64,000 nucleotides of DNA from Gamsiella multidivaricata (Eukaryota > Mortierellomycota > Mortierellomycetes > Mortierellales > Mortierellaceae), in contig NW_026251712.1 in NCBI RefSeq assembly GCF_025024155.1, forward strand, positions 176,501 through 240,500. The letters are read 5' to 3'. Position 1 is the stretch's first letter; each line of letters opens with the position of its first letter. Below are positions 1 to 11,085 of the stretch, one piece after another. A model generated the notes under the pieces. It was not told the DNA's origin, ran no database searches, and was given only the letters and a program-made list of their open reading frames with translations. The position numbers and the translations under genes were made by a program.

Positions 1-1779
1 GAAGCGGTAGAGGAAGAGGAACCATCGACGAATGGTCCTCGTCTAGTATCAAAAACGAGATACTAGAGAGTGGTTAAGCTAATGAACTTTAGTGTGCACA
101 CGCCTGTGCACTGATCACCTTGTAAGGACGCCGTGTTTGTGTATTTGGACGGACCCTACTGTAACTAGAACTAGAGAGGCTGTCTATTTTGAGCGATCTA
201 TCCCTTTGTTAGTCTCTCTCGGTTCAGCAGATAATCCGACGGAGACAGAAGACGGCCAAAGGCTATCAATCCTCATATTTCCCCGGATCTTTCAAGGCCT
301 ACCGGAATAAAAGGTTTCGCGTTCTTGGCGGTGCATGCATGAGTTGATGCCCATACAATCCGCACTATTTGACAATTCTCCATCGCTCCCTACCTTGCAA
401 TGCACCTTTATTTCATCAATCCTTCTCCTACGCATCCCTAGCTTCACCTACAGAACCATACTTCAATGCAGAATATAGCTTCTACCCCTGACCTCGGGTG
501 GCGTACGAAAGCCCTGAATATCCTGCAGGCCCAAGCTTGGCAGGCCCAGCACGCCCAGCTCGCGTTTTTTTCTAAGCTACTCCCGGCCCTAGTGCCGCTA
601 GTACCACCATCATCGCCAGTCAGAAAGCACTGAAGTCATCTTCAAGCTCTCGACATCCATGAACGATGCCACGGGGGTCCCCAAAGTGAAGAAGAGATTA
701 TGGTAGGATGAAGGAAATATACTGTTTCAGTGCTCCTGAGATATAGCATCCCTTGAAAATGCTTAGGTGTGTACGCACCAAAAACTCTTTTATTCTACGC
801 CATGACTTGCGTCTGTGTGGCAGACAGAGAGAAAGAGGATTCATGCAAGGAGGAAGGACCCGGAATATACAGAATATGGACTCCACAGGCCTTTGCTCTG
901 TAGTCCAGCCCTCGGTTGTGGAAATGCGTGCCTTGGTACATTAGACCAATGCGCGGCTGTTTCTTCTGCCATTGGTTGAGAGCCCTGGATTGCAGGCCTT
1001 TGTTCTTGTGGAGTGCAGCAGACACAACAGAAAAAAGACGCGGGCCGATGGATGAACTAGGCTACTCTGTATTGTAAATGCATCATCACGTACGACAATA
1101 TCATCATCCACCAATCTCGGCCTCAGACTGTGACACGGGCCCTCCCTCCCTCAGAGTTTGTGTACGGATTCTTCCTCATTTTTCTTGTTGGCGTGCTTCT
1201 TTAGCCAGCATGGCTCCATATCAATTGAGCCATGATCTCATTGGTCTACGGTATCCTACCATACGCTATCGTACGCTACCATACAATACCCTATCATATT
1301 GCACCATATTAGATAAGCACAATACTCCGAGGAATCATGGTCAATCCAGTGGGGCTTAATCTTCATCCTCTTGCTCTTTACCACTCATCTGTCAACTGTC
1401 CCTCCAATTGCCTCTTTGGCAGTGGGCCCCGAACCTTCCTTTCTGCTTTGACTTGCTTTGGCGTCAGCAACAGTCGCAAACACGTATTTTCGGTCTGCTT
1501 TCCTGCGTGCCCTCGTTTTCCCACACATCCCCCTTCATTTACTATGGCTAAGCAGCATTAGAAAGGGAAATTCACGTTCATGTTCACGTTCACGTATATA
1601 GTCCAATCAATACTCTCCACAGCAAAGCAAAACACCATTGAACCATTCAACCATTGAACCAACTCACCAAAATAGAAATACCTACGAAACTATTGTAGTC
1701 CACTGTCCAGTGTTCAACAGCCTACCCACCACTAACATTCGCTGGCCCAGGGGGTCCGTCATCCTCTTTTTGTTTTTTG
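1..1779. other. Gene-free 5' flank
   Basis: No open frame here is supported by homology or a convincing splice structure. It contains short degenerate direct repeats: a CATACG/CTATC-type run at about 1250-1310, a TTCACG-type run at about 1572-1595, and repeated ACCATTGAACC-like words at about 1633-1665. The pyrimidine-rich stretch after 1750 is the promoter of the C2 gene starting at 1896. Confidence 0.5.
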
Positions 1780-1787
1780 CATAAATA
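1780..1787 (+). promoter_or_regulatory. TATA-like box of first C2 gene
   Basis: CATAAATA sits 108 bp upstream of the ATG at 1896 and is followed by a pyrimidine-rich leader. The paralogous gene at 4127 has the same element (TATAAATA) at nearly the same distance, which supports a conserved core promoter. Confidence 0.5.
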
Positions 1788-1895
1788 CCCCCACCCTCGT
1801 CGCGTTTTTGTCTGTCTCCCTCTTCACCCTTCACTTCTATACCTTCAAGACACTCTACTCCCACTCACCCACCAAAACCAAACTCATAACCAACC

Positions 1896-2623
1896 ATGAC
1901 TCAGTCCCTTATCGTCAACGTCCATGCGGCCAACCACTTGGATGATGTTGAGGTACGCTCTCCTACCTGCCTGGCTTCCCCCAATTGACGTGTTCGTCGC
2001 CAAGTGTGCAACTCTACAAGTGCGCAAAGACCACCTACTAACCTATTCCCCTTCTACATCTTTAACAGCACTTCGGCAAGAACGACCCCTATGCCCAGAT
2101 TTCCTTGGACTTCACCAACAGCCACTCCTTCCAGAAGACCTCGATCAAGAAGAACGCTGGCAAGGATGTCGAGTGGAATCAGACCCTTACACTCGATGGC
2201 TTCGAGCCCTCTGTCAACCACAACTTGTACGTTGAGGTCCTCGACGACGAGCACACCGCTGATTCCCCCATTGGTTTCGCCGCCATCCCCTTGCGCCAGG
2301 TCATCGATGCTCCCAACCACTCCTTGAGGGCCAAGTACGACATCTTCACCCCCAATGGCAAGCAGAAGGGAACCATCTCCCTGACCATCTCCGCTGTCCA
2401 GCCCGGCCAGCAGGCCCCCGCCTCCCACGGTGGTCCCGAGCACAAGGGTGAATCTCAGATCGTCTCTGACCACCAGAAACGCTTCAAGGATCTCGCCAAC
2501 AAGGAGAAAGCCGCCGATGGTGCTTCCCTCGCTGCCGGAGCTGCCCTCGCTGTTGGTGCCAAGTTCCTCTTGGACCAGCACAAGGGAGACAAGAAGGCCC
2601 AGGAAGCTGCGCGTGAGCTCTAA
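1896..2623 (+). CDS. C2-domain protein (203 aa)
   Basis: Two exons: 1896-1952 (19 codons) and 2069-2623, with a phase-0 intron of 116 nt (GTACGC...AACAG). The protein opens with a C2 domain of roughly 118 residues: after splicing, the HFGKNDPY segment matches the calcium-loop-1 signature of C2 domains, and a later VLDDEHTADSPIG segment fits loop 3. C2 domains bind phospholipids, often through calcium. The remaining 85 residues hold a charged DHQKRFKDL stretch and an Ala/Gly-rich helix near residues 165-185 that could insert in or lie on a membrane. A paralog follows in tandem at 4127 with the same intron position. Family membership is firm; calcium dependence and cellular role are not known. 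Confidence 0.85.
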
Positions 2624-3999
2624 GCTTCTGCGGATCCTTAGCATGTAAATAATTCTGGTTCCAGTTTAGTTTTACCAGATATAAAAGAATACTTTTGTAT
2701 GTAAATAAAAAAAAAACAGCGAATTTCTATCATCCTTTCCTTTATCCATCCATGGTGTCTCTCCCTCGGAAGGGGGTATTACTGTTTGTGCTTGTATTCT
2801 CGGCTTCCTCTGCAACAAAAAAAGTAAGTGCTGAAGATTTCTTTGGTCTACCGGGTATTTTGATGGTCTCTGCAAACGCGAAATTTCTTGCAGGATCTTC
2901 TCATGGGATGGATCGACCGTGACGTCTGACGCGTATAAACCTTGTTCCACGACGCGCTCTTTCAAATCCAATCCTCCATGGCGGAAGGTGAAGGTCACAG
3001 CTAATTGTGGGAATGCACATTCATGTTCATGATTACTGGCAAGTGCCTTAGTTGTTTCCATGTTTCCATGGGGTTCTTTTTTTTTTACACGCTAATCCGG
3101 ATCTAGAACGTATTTGGGCCAAGTCTTTCTTGGTCAATTCATGCATTATTATCGAGACGCGCGAACCTGTGTTGCTTACTTGCTTGCCTGTCATGACTTG
3201 CGTCCCTTGGCTTGTTCCAGTTCAGCCGCCAGTCAACAATGGTAAGATCAAAAACAGCGACAAGGGCGTCTCTTCTTCTCTTCTTCTCACCTCTATGCGA
3301 TTGCCCGTTTGTCTTTGTAAAGATTGACAGCACATCCTCTCCTTTTTTCTTTTGCCCCAAAAGACCAAAAACCTAACCAGGGATATCAGTAACAGCATAT
3401 TCGGTTGCCTCGGTCTTCTTCAATTGTTGGCTCACAGACTCAGCTGACATTTGTATCCTGTAAATAATGCAGCTAATTCAACAGAAAACCTCTGAAGAAT
3501 CGCGTCTTTTTTTCTTTTTCCTTCCCAGGCTAAAGAAATGGAGTGAGTAAGGTAAGCAGGGCTATACATACGACATGAACTGGTGGGGTTCTGGAGTCCA
3601 ATTGGGCTGATCTGACCAAGACCAATTTCGCAAGCGCTATATTTATCCTGTGGAAGTGGGGGAACCGTCAAGACGAACCTTAAAAAAGGCACCCTGATTT
3701 AGTTTACGTGTCCAAGCTTGCTCTTCGAAGAGGAGCTGGCTGAGCGTATGCGTGTACGTGTCTGTTATGCGGGAACAGGTCACTTTCGCTCTCTAGAAAA
3801 ATCAATGGCTCAATGGTCCTGTGAGGTAACTTGTGGAGCTGCGTTTGGACCGATCCGCCCTCCATCTCCGGTACCCGGTGATGTCTACTGATAGGTCAAA
3901 TTCATGGGCAATACCCAGTACATGCTCTCGTTACAGTGCTATAATATTGTTCCTTTGGTTGCATTGGATGTTGCAATGCAGCTCAAGACGTTGGTTTTG
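2624..3999. other. Spacer between C2 paralogs
   Basis: About 1.4 kb with an A-run near 2708 and no credible coding frame. Open frames here are short, lack splice-compatible neighbours and show no family resemblance. The 3' end of the upstream gene and the promoter of the next lie here. Confidence 0.45.
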
Positions 4000-4007
4000 T
4001 ATAAATA
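4000..4007 (+). promoter_or_regulatory. TATA box of second C2 gene
   Basis: TATAAATA lies 119 bp upstream of the ATG at 4127 and precedes a pyrimidine-rich leader. It mirrors the element upstream of the tandem paralog. Confidence 0.55.
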
Positions 4008-4126
4008 CCAGGCATGAGGTATCCTCCCCACCTTCTTTCATCATTATCATATTCCTCTCCATCCTTCTCTTTCTTCCCACCCACAACACCTTTACCACCA
4101 ACCCCTAAACACACATTTTTTCAACA

Positions 4127-5321
4127 ATGAGTCAAGGCCCCACCCTGGTTATCGTCGCCCACGGCGCCCAGAACTTGCAGGATGTCGAGGTACAGATCTG
4201 CAGTCTCCATGTGTCTGTCATCCTCCACTCCTGGCCCCTTGTTCCACATTGAATCCTAACCCAACCATGCTTCCGTCTTTTCTTTTTGGGGACAATAGAC
4301 CCTCGGCAAGCAGGATCCCTATCTCCAGTTCTCGCTCGATTTCAACAACTCCAAGTCATTCCAAAAGACCTTTGTCCACAAGGACGCCGGCAAGACCCCT
4401 ACATGGAACCAGACCTTTAGCATCCCTCTCGCTGGTGAGCCAGAGCTGTTCATCGAGATCATGGATGAGGAGACCACGGTCGATGCCGTCATTGCCTTTG
4501 CAGCCATCCCAATCAACCAGGTTGTCCATGCCCCTGGTGGCTCCATGAACGGCATCTTTGATGTCTACTCTCCCAACGGCAAGCCTCAGGGTGAGGTCAA
4601 CCTGACCTTGACTGCCCACAACGTCCCTGGCCAGAACACTGGCGCCGCTGTCTCCGGACAACCCGTCAAGGGTACTTCTCACATCTCTGAGGCTCATCAG
4701 AAGCGCGTCAAGTCCCTGAAGAACAAGGAGACGGCTGCCGATGCCGGAAGTGCCGCTTTCGGAGGTCTCCTGGCAGTCGGTGCTGGTCTCTTGGCCAACA
4801 AGTTCATGAACGACAAAGAGAAGGAGGATAAGGCTCGCAAGGAGGCCGAATTGCTGTCTCAGGCTGATCGCGAGAAGTTCGAGAACGAGAAGAAGCGCCT
4901 GGAGGAGGAAAGGGCTAGCTTCCTGCAGCAGCAGCAACAGTACCAGCAGCAGCAACAACAGCCTCAGCAGCACCAGCCGCAGGCTGGTTACGAGCACGGT
5001 CACAGCGGATACCATGACGAGCATAAGAGGGACGAGCATAAGGAGCACAAGGAGCACAAGGAGAAGAAGGAGAAGAAGGACAAGAAGAAGAAGCATGGCG
5101 GCAGTAGCAGTGGCTCTTCCTCGGACTCTTCCTCGGACTCGGATTCGGGCTCGGATGATGATCACAAGAAGAAGAAGGGCAAGAAGTGGAGCTCATCGGG
5201 CCACTATTCTGCTGGCGACAAGGTCAAGTACGACGGACGCAAGTACGTCTGCCTGCAGGGACACAATGCTCAGTCGGACTGGGCTCCCTCGGTCGCCCAC
5301 TCTCTCTGGCGCGGTGATTAA
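4127..5321 (+). CDS. C2-domain protein with C-terminal CBM5/12 module
   Basis: Exons 4127-4189 and 4299-5321 join in phase 0, giving 361 aa. Order of parts: C2 domain (about 1-125, loop-1 segment LGKQDPY), a Gly/Ala-rich helix near 190-210, a charged coiled-coil-like stretch, a Gln-rich run, a His/Lys/Glu repeat (DEHK/EHK units), an acidic Ser-Asp tract, and a final 45 residues matching the chitin-binding CBM5/12 fold (YSAGDKVKYDGRKYVCLQ, then SDWAPS and a terminal LWR). The first 21 codons and intron position match the upstream paralog, so this is a tandem duplicate that gained a long tail. There is no signal peptide, so a cytosolic or membrane-surface protein with a carbohydrate-binding end is predicted. 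Ligand and role are unknown. Confidence 0.85.
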
Positions 5322-5749
5322 AGGGCTGGAAACCGAGCCTGCCCAGTTTTTCCATGTGGTTGTGTCTTGTTCATTCCCTTCTCTGCACCGCATCCCTGTA
5401 TCATACGTCCTTTAGGCACATCTGTATCTTCTCACAAAAAAAAAAAGAATATGACCACCTGGAAACAAAGGATCCAGGTGTTTTTATTTTTGTCGAATAA
5501 AACCCATTGAGTACGAATCTCTTTACTGTACTTTGCTTCTTTGCGTAAGGGTATCCATGTTGGATACGCACGAGGATTAGAAAAAGCGACACCCGGGGTA
5601 GCCTTAAAAACGTCACCGTAGAATGGATTTCACGAAATTGAATGGGCTGAGAGCACATTTCATGGTGGCCCAGTTCAAGCATATTACTCTCTTTTCTTCC
5701 TCTCTTCTCCATCTTTCATCATCCTCTCTTCACCCACATCGACATCATA
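5322..5749. other. Spacer before tropomyosin gene
   Basis: About 430 bp containing the 3' end of the C2-CBM gene (A-rich near 5437-5448) and the CT-rich leader of the next gene. No coding frame is supported. Confidence 0.45.
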
Positions 5750-6871
5750 ATGGAAAAGTTCAAGTCTGTAAGTCGCTAGGACCTATTTTTACATCTGGCT
5801 CTTTCGCTCGATGCACTTGTCTCTTATTTGCAGTAGAGGTTGTTGTTGTTGTTGTTGTTCTTGTCTTCTCTCAACCGTCGATATTCGACGCGGTTCAGGA
5901 GACGATATCCGTACATATGTATACATATCTTTATTTGACCCATGCTTCAGGAACGTCACTATTTTATCCTGCCCATGGAACGCAGCAGAACGACACAAGA
6001 TTCGACAACAAAAAAAAAAAAAAAAAAAAAAAAAAACGAGATGGGAAAGTCGGGATGACCTTTTGACAAGCGTAGACTTGAGACGTTACTTCAGGAGCGA
6101 ACTTGCCAACTGCACAAAGCAACACTTTCGGATTTTATTCATCGTGGCAGAAAGAAAAAGAAAAAAAGTCATCAGGAAACTACGCTGCGCTTTGTTTTCA
6201 GGGCAAACCAAGCCAAGAACACACCTGCTTCTTGTGTTGGGCGTCTTAGCAACTCTACACAACAACATTTTTTTTCGAATATCTTTTGTATCTATTGAGG
6301 TATCGAGAACGATGTTTTCATAGACGATTATTCTAACACTAGCTTTTATTTCTTCCTTAGAAAATTGCCACTCTCCGTAGCGAGGCCGATGCCTCCATCG
6401 AGCGTGCTGAGGCTGCTGAGCAGCAGCTGGCTGGCGCCAAGGATGAGGTCACTGCCAAGGAGCAGGATATTTTCTCGCTCAAGAACCGTATTACTCTGCT
6501 CGAGTCCCAGTTGGAGAAGACCGAGGCTACTGGCAGCGGTTCCAAGGCTGCGTACGTTGTGCTTTCCTTTTTCATCTTGTCGCTGAAACCCGAGGCTTGA
6601 AAGGCGCTGTGTTTAAAGGCATGGTTGTTGGCTCATGTCATTGATGGTGTCAAGCTGATTTCTAACTGTCATTTCCTCAACCTTTTCTTTTTGACGTGTG
6701 CCGCTTAGTCTTCGCGAACACGAGTTGAAGGCCGAGGAGCTCGAACGTAAGGTTAAGAATCTCGAGACTGAGAACGAGACCTTGGAGAGCCAGCTGGAGC
6801 AGATGACCGCTAAGCACTTGGAGGTCAAGAACGAGCTCGAGGAGACCTTGCGTGCCATGGATGACATGTAA
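5750..6871 (+). CDS. Short tropomyosin (123 aa)
   Basis: Three exons: 5750-5767 (six codons), 6361-6551 and 6709-6871; phases agree (0 and 2). The six-codon first exon encoding MEKFKS is followed by KIATLRSEAD, the typical fungal tropomyosin N-terminus. The product is one continuous coiled coil ending in LEETLRAMDDM. Tropomyosin dimers polymerise along F-actin and set access of myosin and formins. Fungal tropomyosins are usually about 161 aa (yeast Tpm2, fission yeast Cdc8) or 199 aa (Tpm1); this one is about 38 residues shorter, close to one actin-binding period. The gap falls at the exon 2/3 junction, where the 157-nt intron is too short to hide an exon of that size. The first intron is 593 nt and contains a run of about 28 A. 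Confidence 0.8.
6009..6036 (+). repeat. Poly-A tract in tropomyosin intron 1
   Basis: About 28 consecutive A within the first intron. Similar homopolymers occur in other introns and spacers of the window. Confidence 0.8.
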
Positions 6872-7457
6872 AATGAGACCCTCAAGGACTATACATATAT
6901 ATAAAAAAAAAAAAATGAATCATTTTATTCCTTAGACGCGCAACAACTTGTCTTTTTATTGTTCCCCCTCCTCCTTCCTTCGTCCTCCCTCCACCGAATT
7001 CACCGACTGGACCATTTGAGGCCCCTTCGTTTTGTCACTTTCATGTTCGATATTAAAAAAAAAACGGAAAAAAAAGACCTGGGTGGTTTGACCATTCAGT
7101 TGAATTGTATGACAGAAATGTATGTCTTCTTTGTGGGAGTGGTTAGTGGCAGAAAGCATGGCAGGCAGAGGATGAGACGCACAGAAATCAAAGCCTTGGA
7201 TTGATTGGAGGGACGCGTCCATCCTGAGCTGACCAATCACAAGGTCAGGCCACATTTCTTGGCGGTAACACATATGGTATAGACGGATCCCTCGACGCGT
7301 TGATTCTATGATTTTGTTTGCTTTCTGCTCAGTACCTCCAGAACAAGCATGGGAGAGTGCTGTGGACAAAGAGAGAGGAAGAGCGTGTGTGTGTGTGTGC
7401 GAGCCTTCGGAATCAGCGAGATTATGAATCACCGATGTGTTTCCTTGCGTTTGTCTT

Positions 7458-7500
<43 letters not shown>

Positions 7501-8401
7501 CACCTAGACTGTTTAAGACTTGAAAAAGCGCATGTTCTTTGGGCCCTTGTCAGCACGCGCCTTCAAAAAAAAAAAAAAAAAAAAAAAAAAAACTTTTAAT
7601 ATATCGAATATCATGAGGTACCTCCCTCCAAAAGCGTGCACTTTTGCATCACTCCATACCATTTTCGAGGGAACAGGGCTGACTATCCTTTATTCCCTCT
7701 TCCCGCTTCCTTCCTAGACGTTTGTTCTAACAGGGTGTTGGGAATCAGAGCGTGTTATTTGAAAAGTCGCGTGAGGGGTCAGAATGACCACAGCAGGCGT
7801 TGCCCACAGTAACATTCTTTATTAAAGATTTTCGGGCGCAAGAAAAAAAGAAAAAAGAACCACTTCGATTCTGAGAAGGAAACCACGCTTCGATCTTCTT
7901 TGTGAATTGTAAAGGAGCCACTCTCACATCTTGATATCTTCATTTTTTTTTATATAACTACCACAGACATTTCTAGTGAACAGGCGGGATTTCGCCTATG
8001 GAATAATGCACTTTTGCTCAAGGAAAAGGATACTGCATTCAACCAACCATTTTGAACCAGCTGAAAATGTACTTTTGATAACGTCCATACAGAACCTTGC
8101 AGCCATAAATATATATATGACAAAAAGAGTGTTGGGTTAAGGATCTATGTGTTGGTAAACAAACTTGCAGGGGTAATGAGAAATGAAGAATCATTTTCTA
8201 GTCGAGCATTATTGCCATCTGTAGCCTGTAGCCTGCATTGCCATTACTCCATAAGTATCGCCCTGAGAATGCTGATAGGTCTAGGAATGTCGATGCTTAA
8301 AAGTCTGATATGTCTACATACCGACTTGGCCCAGAAATAGAATTGAGAAAGGTTAAGCGCTGAGTGCATGACTGATAGCCATAATGAAGGTAAGAGAATG
8401 T

Positions 8402-8432
<31 letters not shown>

Positions 8433-9749
8433 GGGGAGAGATAATTACTACACAGAGGAAAAAAAAATAAAAATAAAATAAAAGCAGAGGTTTCTGCTTG
8501 CTTGCTCGGTGCTGGTTTCTAAGAAAGACGTCGAAAGTGGTGGTTGTGCGCCTTAAAAACCTCTGAGCTGTCGCTCCTTCACGGTTGCAGTTTCGCAAAA
8601 GAGATACGTTGTCACGCGCGTCTCAGGCACAGAGGAACCACAAATATGGTTTAGCGGTTCTCTGCGGGTCCACAGCAATATAAGCAGCTGTCATTTGAAG
8701 CTGCGGACATAAATATTCCTGGCCAGCCTCGTCGCTGTTGTAAAAGGCAATTGCTTTCCTCTTTATATCTTTAACGTTCTTCAACAGCTACAGGCCCTCT
8801 ATACGTCTATCCCAATACAGCGCGCTCGCAGCATAAGAGACCCATTTATGGCAAGAAAGGCCCCTCGTCTTTCGAGCACAGCTTTCTTTACCCTGACTAG
8901 GACTAGAATGTACTATCAGGGCACAAATGATGGGGCAGAAAAGCAGGGCGTTTCAAAAATAATGGCTTGCAAAGTGCTGTTTAGGTGATGGATAAACGTA
9001 GGCCTACGTACCCATTGAACGACTCTAGAGGAGAGTATGTCCCACAGTATAACTAGGGCTTGCGGCGGCTGCTTGCCTTTACCCTCTTTCTTTCCTTCTC
9101 TCTCTGTGCTCTTCTCCTCTTCCTTTACCCCTACTACTTGCCTCAACCTCCTAAAGCACTTCACACGTCAGGAAAAGAAGCACACCATACACAGTTCCCT
9201 CTACTAACAAGGCAGCTCTCCAAGAGACCCCAGGTGCCAGTTCCTTCAGTGCAACGCGTTTTCCTATCTCTCGCTTGAACGGTAAGTACTCTCAAAGCGT
9301 TTCCTGAAGACTTCCCTTATGCTCTCCCTTTCTTCTCGACAAAACAAAAACCTTCTTTCACCAAGACAGTGAGCGCAAGCGCTTTTCTTGTCGCCCTTCC
9401 GGACAAGCTTTTCATGCAGGGCACGCGTTTTCGTCGCGTCCTTCATCTTCTTTACCCGCTCCACGCTCCTCTCCACACACACCTCACCTCATTACGCAAA
9501 ATAACCGCCCCACATAAAACAAAGTAGTGCTCTAGCTCGTTCCTGAAGTTGATCCCCTCTACAACGAGCGTACCTGAACCTAACACTGCCCTGATATTCT
9601 TTTCTTCTCTTTCCTTCCTTTATTTCTAACCCAACCCGCTTTCTTTGCACCGTTTCACGGCTCCTCCACGCTGTATCATTTTGCCCCGTATCTCATTTTT
9701 TTTTTGTGTGGCATGCTGTCCAGCCCTGTTACTTGAGAAAAGGCCAGCG
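6872..9749. other. Large gene-free interval with homopolymers
   Basis: Nearly 2.9 kb with no supported gene. It carries a T-run of about 40 at 7461-7500, an A-run of about 27 at 7565-7592 and a T-run of about 26 at 8407-8432. Small open frames crossing these runs are poly-Phe or poly-Lys artefacts. The last 700 bp are pyrimidine-rich and probably hold the promoter and leader of the gene at 9750. Confidence 0.5.
7461..7500. repeat. Long poly-T tract followed by poly-A tract
   Basis: About 40 T, followed some 65 bp later (7565-7592) by about 27 A. The two could pair as an inverted repeat. No target-site duplication or internal retroelement sequence was seen. Confidence 0.75.
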
Positions 9750-11050
9750 ATGAACTTTGACAGCATTGAGCCGTGTCCCAACGGTACAACAATGAGTAAT
9801 ATCCCCGCCAAGGTCGAGACCAGGGCCCACCAGGTTCGAACAAGAACCGAAGTACTTGAGCGGAAGCTAGAGAGCGTCAGACATATCGCTAAGAAGTTCG
9901 ATGGTCCCCGCCGAGTCTCCTGCCGGCCCCGGATCTTCCGGCGCTCTACCTTGGTCAGGCCTGGGATCGTGAATATGCCTATCGACGGATCCAGAAACGC
10001 TTCGCCGAACCAGAGCGATGATGAGGATTTAGATGCTGACGAATTCTCTGCAGCTCAGGCGAACACGGGTGTCGCGACCCCTACGGTTGCTGCGAAAGGG
10101 TCTTGGTACAAGAAGGCATGGTCAAAGATGGTGAGGAAGCCCACGAAGAAGGCTGGCCTTTCGGTGCTGATCGGTAAGTTCCTCAAAAAAAAAAAAAAAA
10201 CTCCATCCTACAAAATGATACGACGACAGATCGTCAATGCCTCTTGGTGGAGTTTCTCTCTTTCTTCCTCTGATTTTAAATGAGGAACTCCGAAACCTTT
10301 CCCATAGCTCTGCTATAGGATTTCTTGAGCACTAATATGTTTTCATTGCCTTGGATGACGAAGACAATGCTTGCAGCCTTTTTTTCATATATTTTCGCTT
10401 GCGGTTACACCAGCTCCAATTTTTTTTTTTTTTTTGCTGATCCGTATTATATTATTCGTACCCAGTCTTTAGAAACACTTCTCTCCATCAATCACATTCC
10501 ATTCCAGAGAGTTTCTAGTAGCAAACAATCGTCGGAGGAAATTATTTTTAAGTTCCTCACTGATTATCTTCCCCATCGCGCGCGAGGTGGAAGGGCCTTA
10601 TCATCTATGCTCACCCAATGCCTTCGCCCAACACAATCACTCAATTTTATATATACATATCATTTCCCAATACTTTCTCACAGTACCTCCACCTCTTCCG
10701 GACATCAATCAGTCATCAACGCTGCTTATTCTATCCCCTAACCATGTATTCTGTATCTCTCCTCCATGTTCCTTTTTCGATTCCTGTGGTCGTTATAATA
10801 ACGCAAAAGGCTTTGTGCCTGGGTTTGGTCCAGTCGCGTCATTTTGTATGACATATCACAAGGTGTACGTCCCTTTGAAGGACCTCGACATCGGTAAGCC
10901 GGCACAAAAGGAATTTCGACGCAAGATACGCAAGTACATGATACAGGACCTTGCAGTAAGTGAAATATGTATTGTTTTTCATCAGCACATTTTGGTATAT
11001 TTTCGTCCTTTGCCTCTTCAAATGATCTTCGTTCACTCGCTCACTCACTA

Positions 11051-11085
<35 letters not shown>

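Noticed and set aside
467..632. A short frame beginning MQNIASTPDLGW
   Set aside because: Fewer than 60 codons, no splice partner, no family resemblance; may be chance.
2054..5165. Long minus-strand open frames opposite both C2 genes (for example 4356-5165)
   Set aside because: They are Leu- or Ser-rich shadows of GC-ending and repeat-rich sense codons.
7461..7592. Retroposon insertion marked by poly-T and poly-A
   Set aside because: No internal element, no target-site duplication, and similar runs occur inside introns, so slippage-grown homopolymers are simpler.
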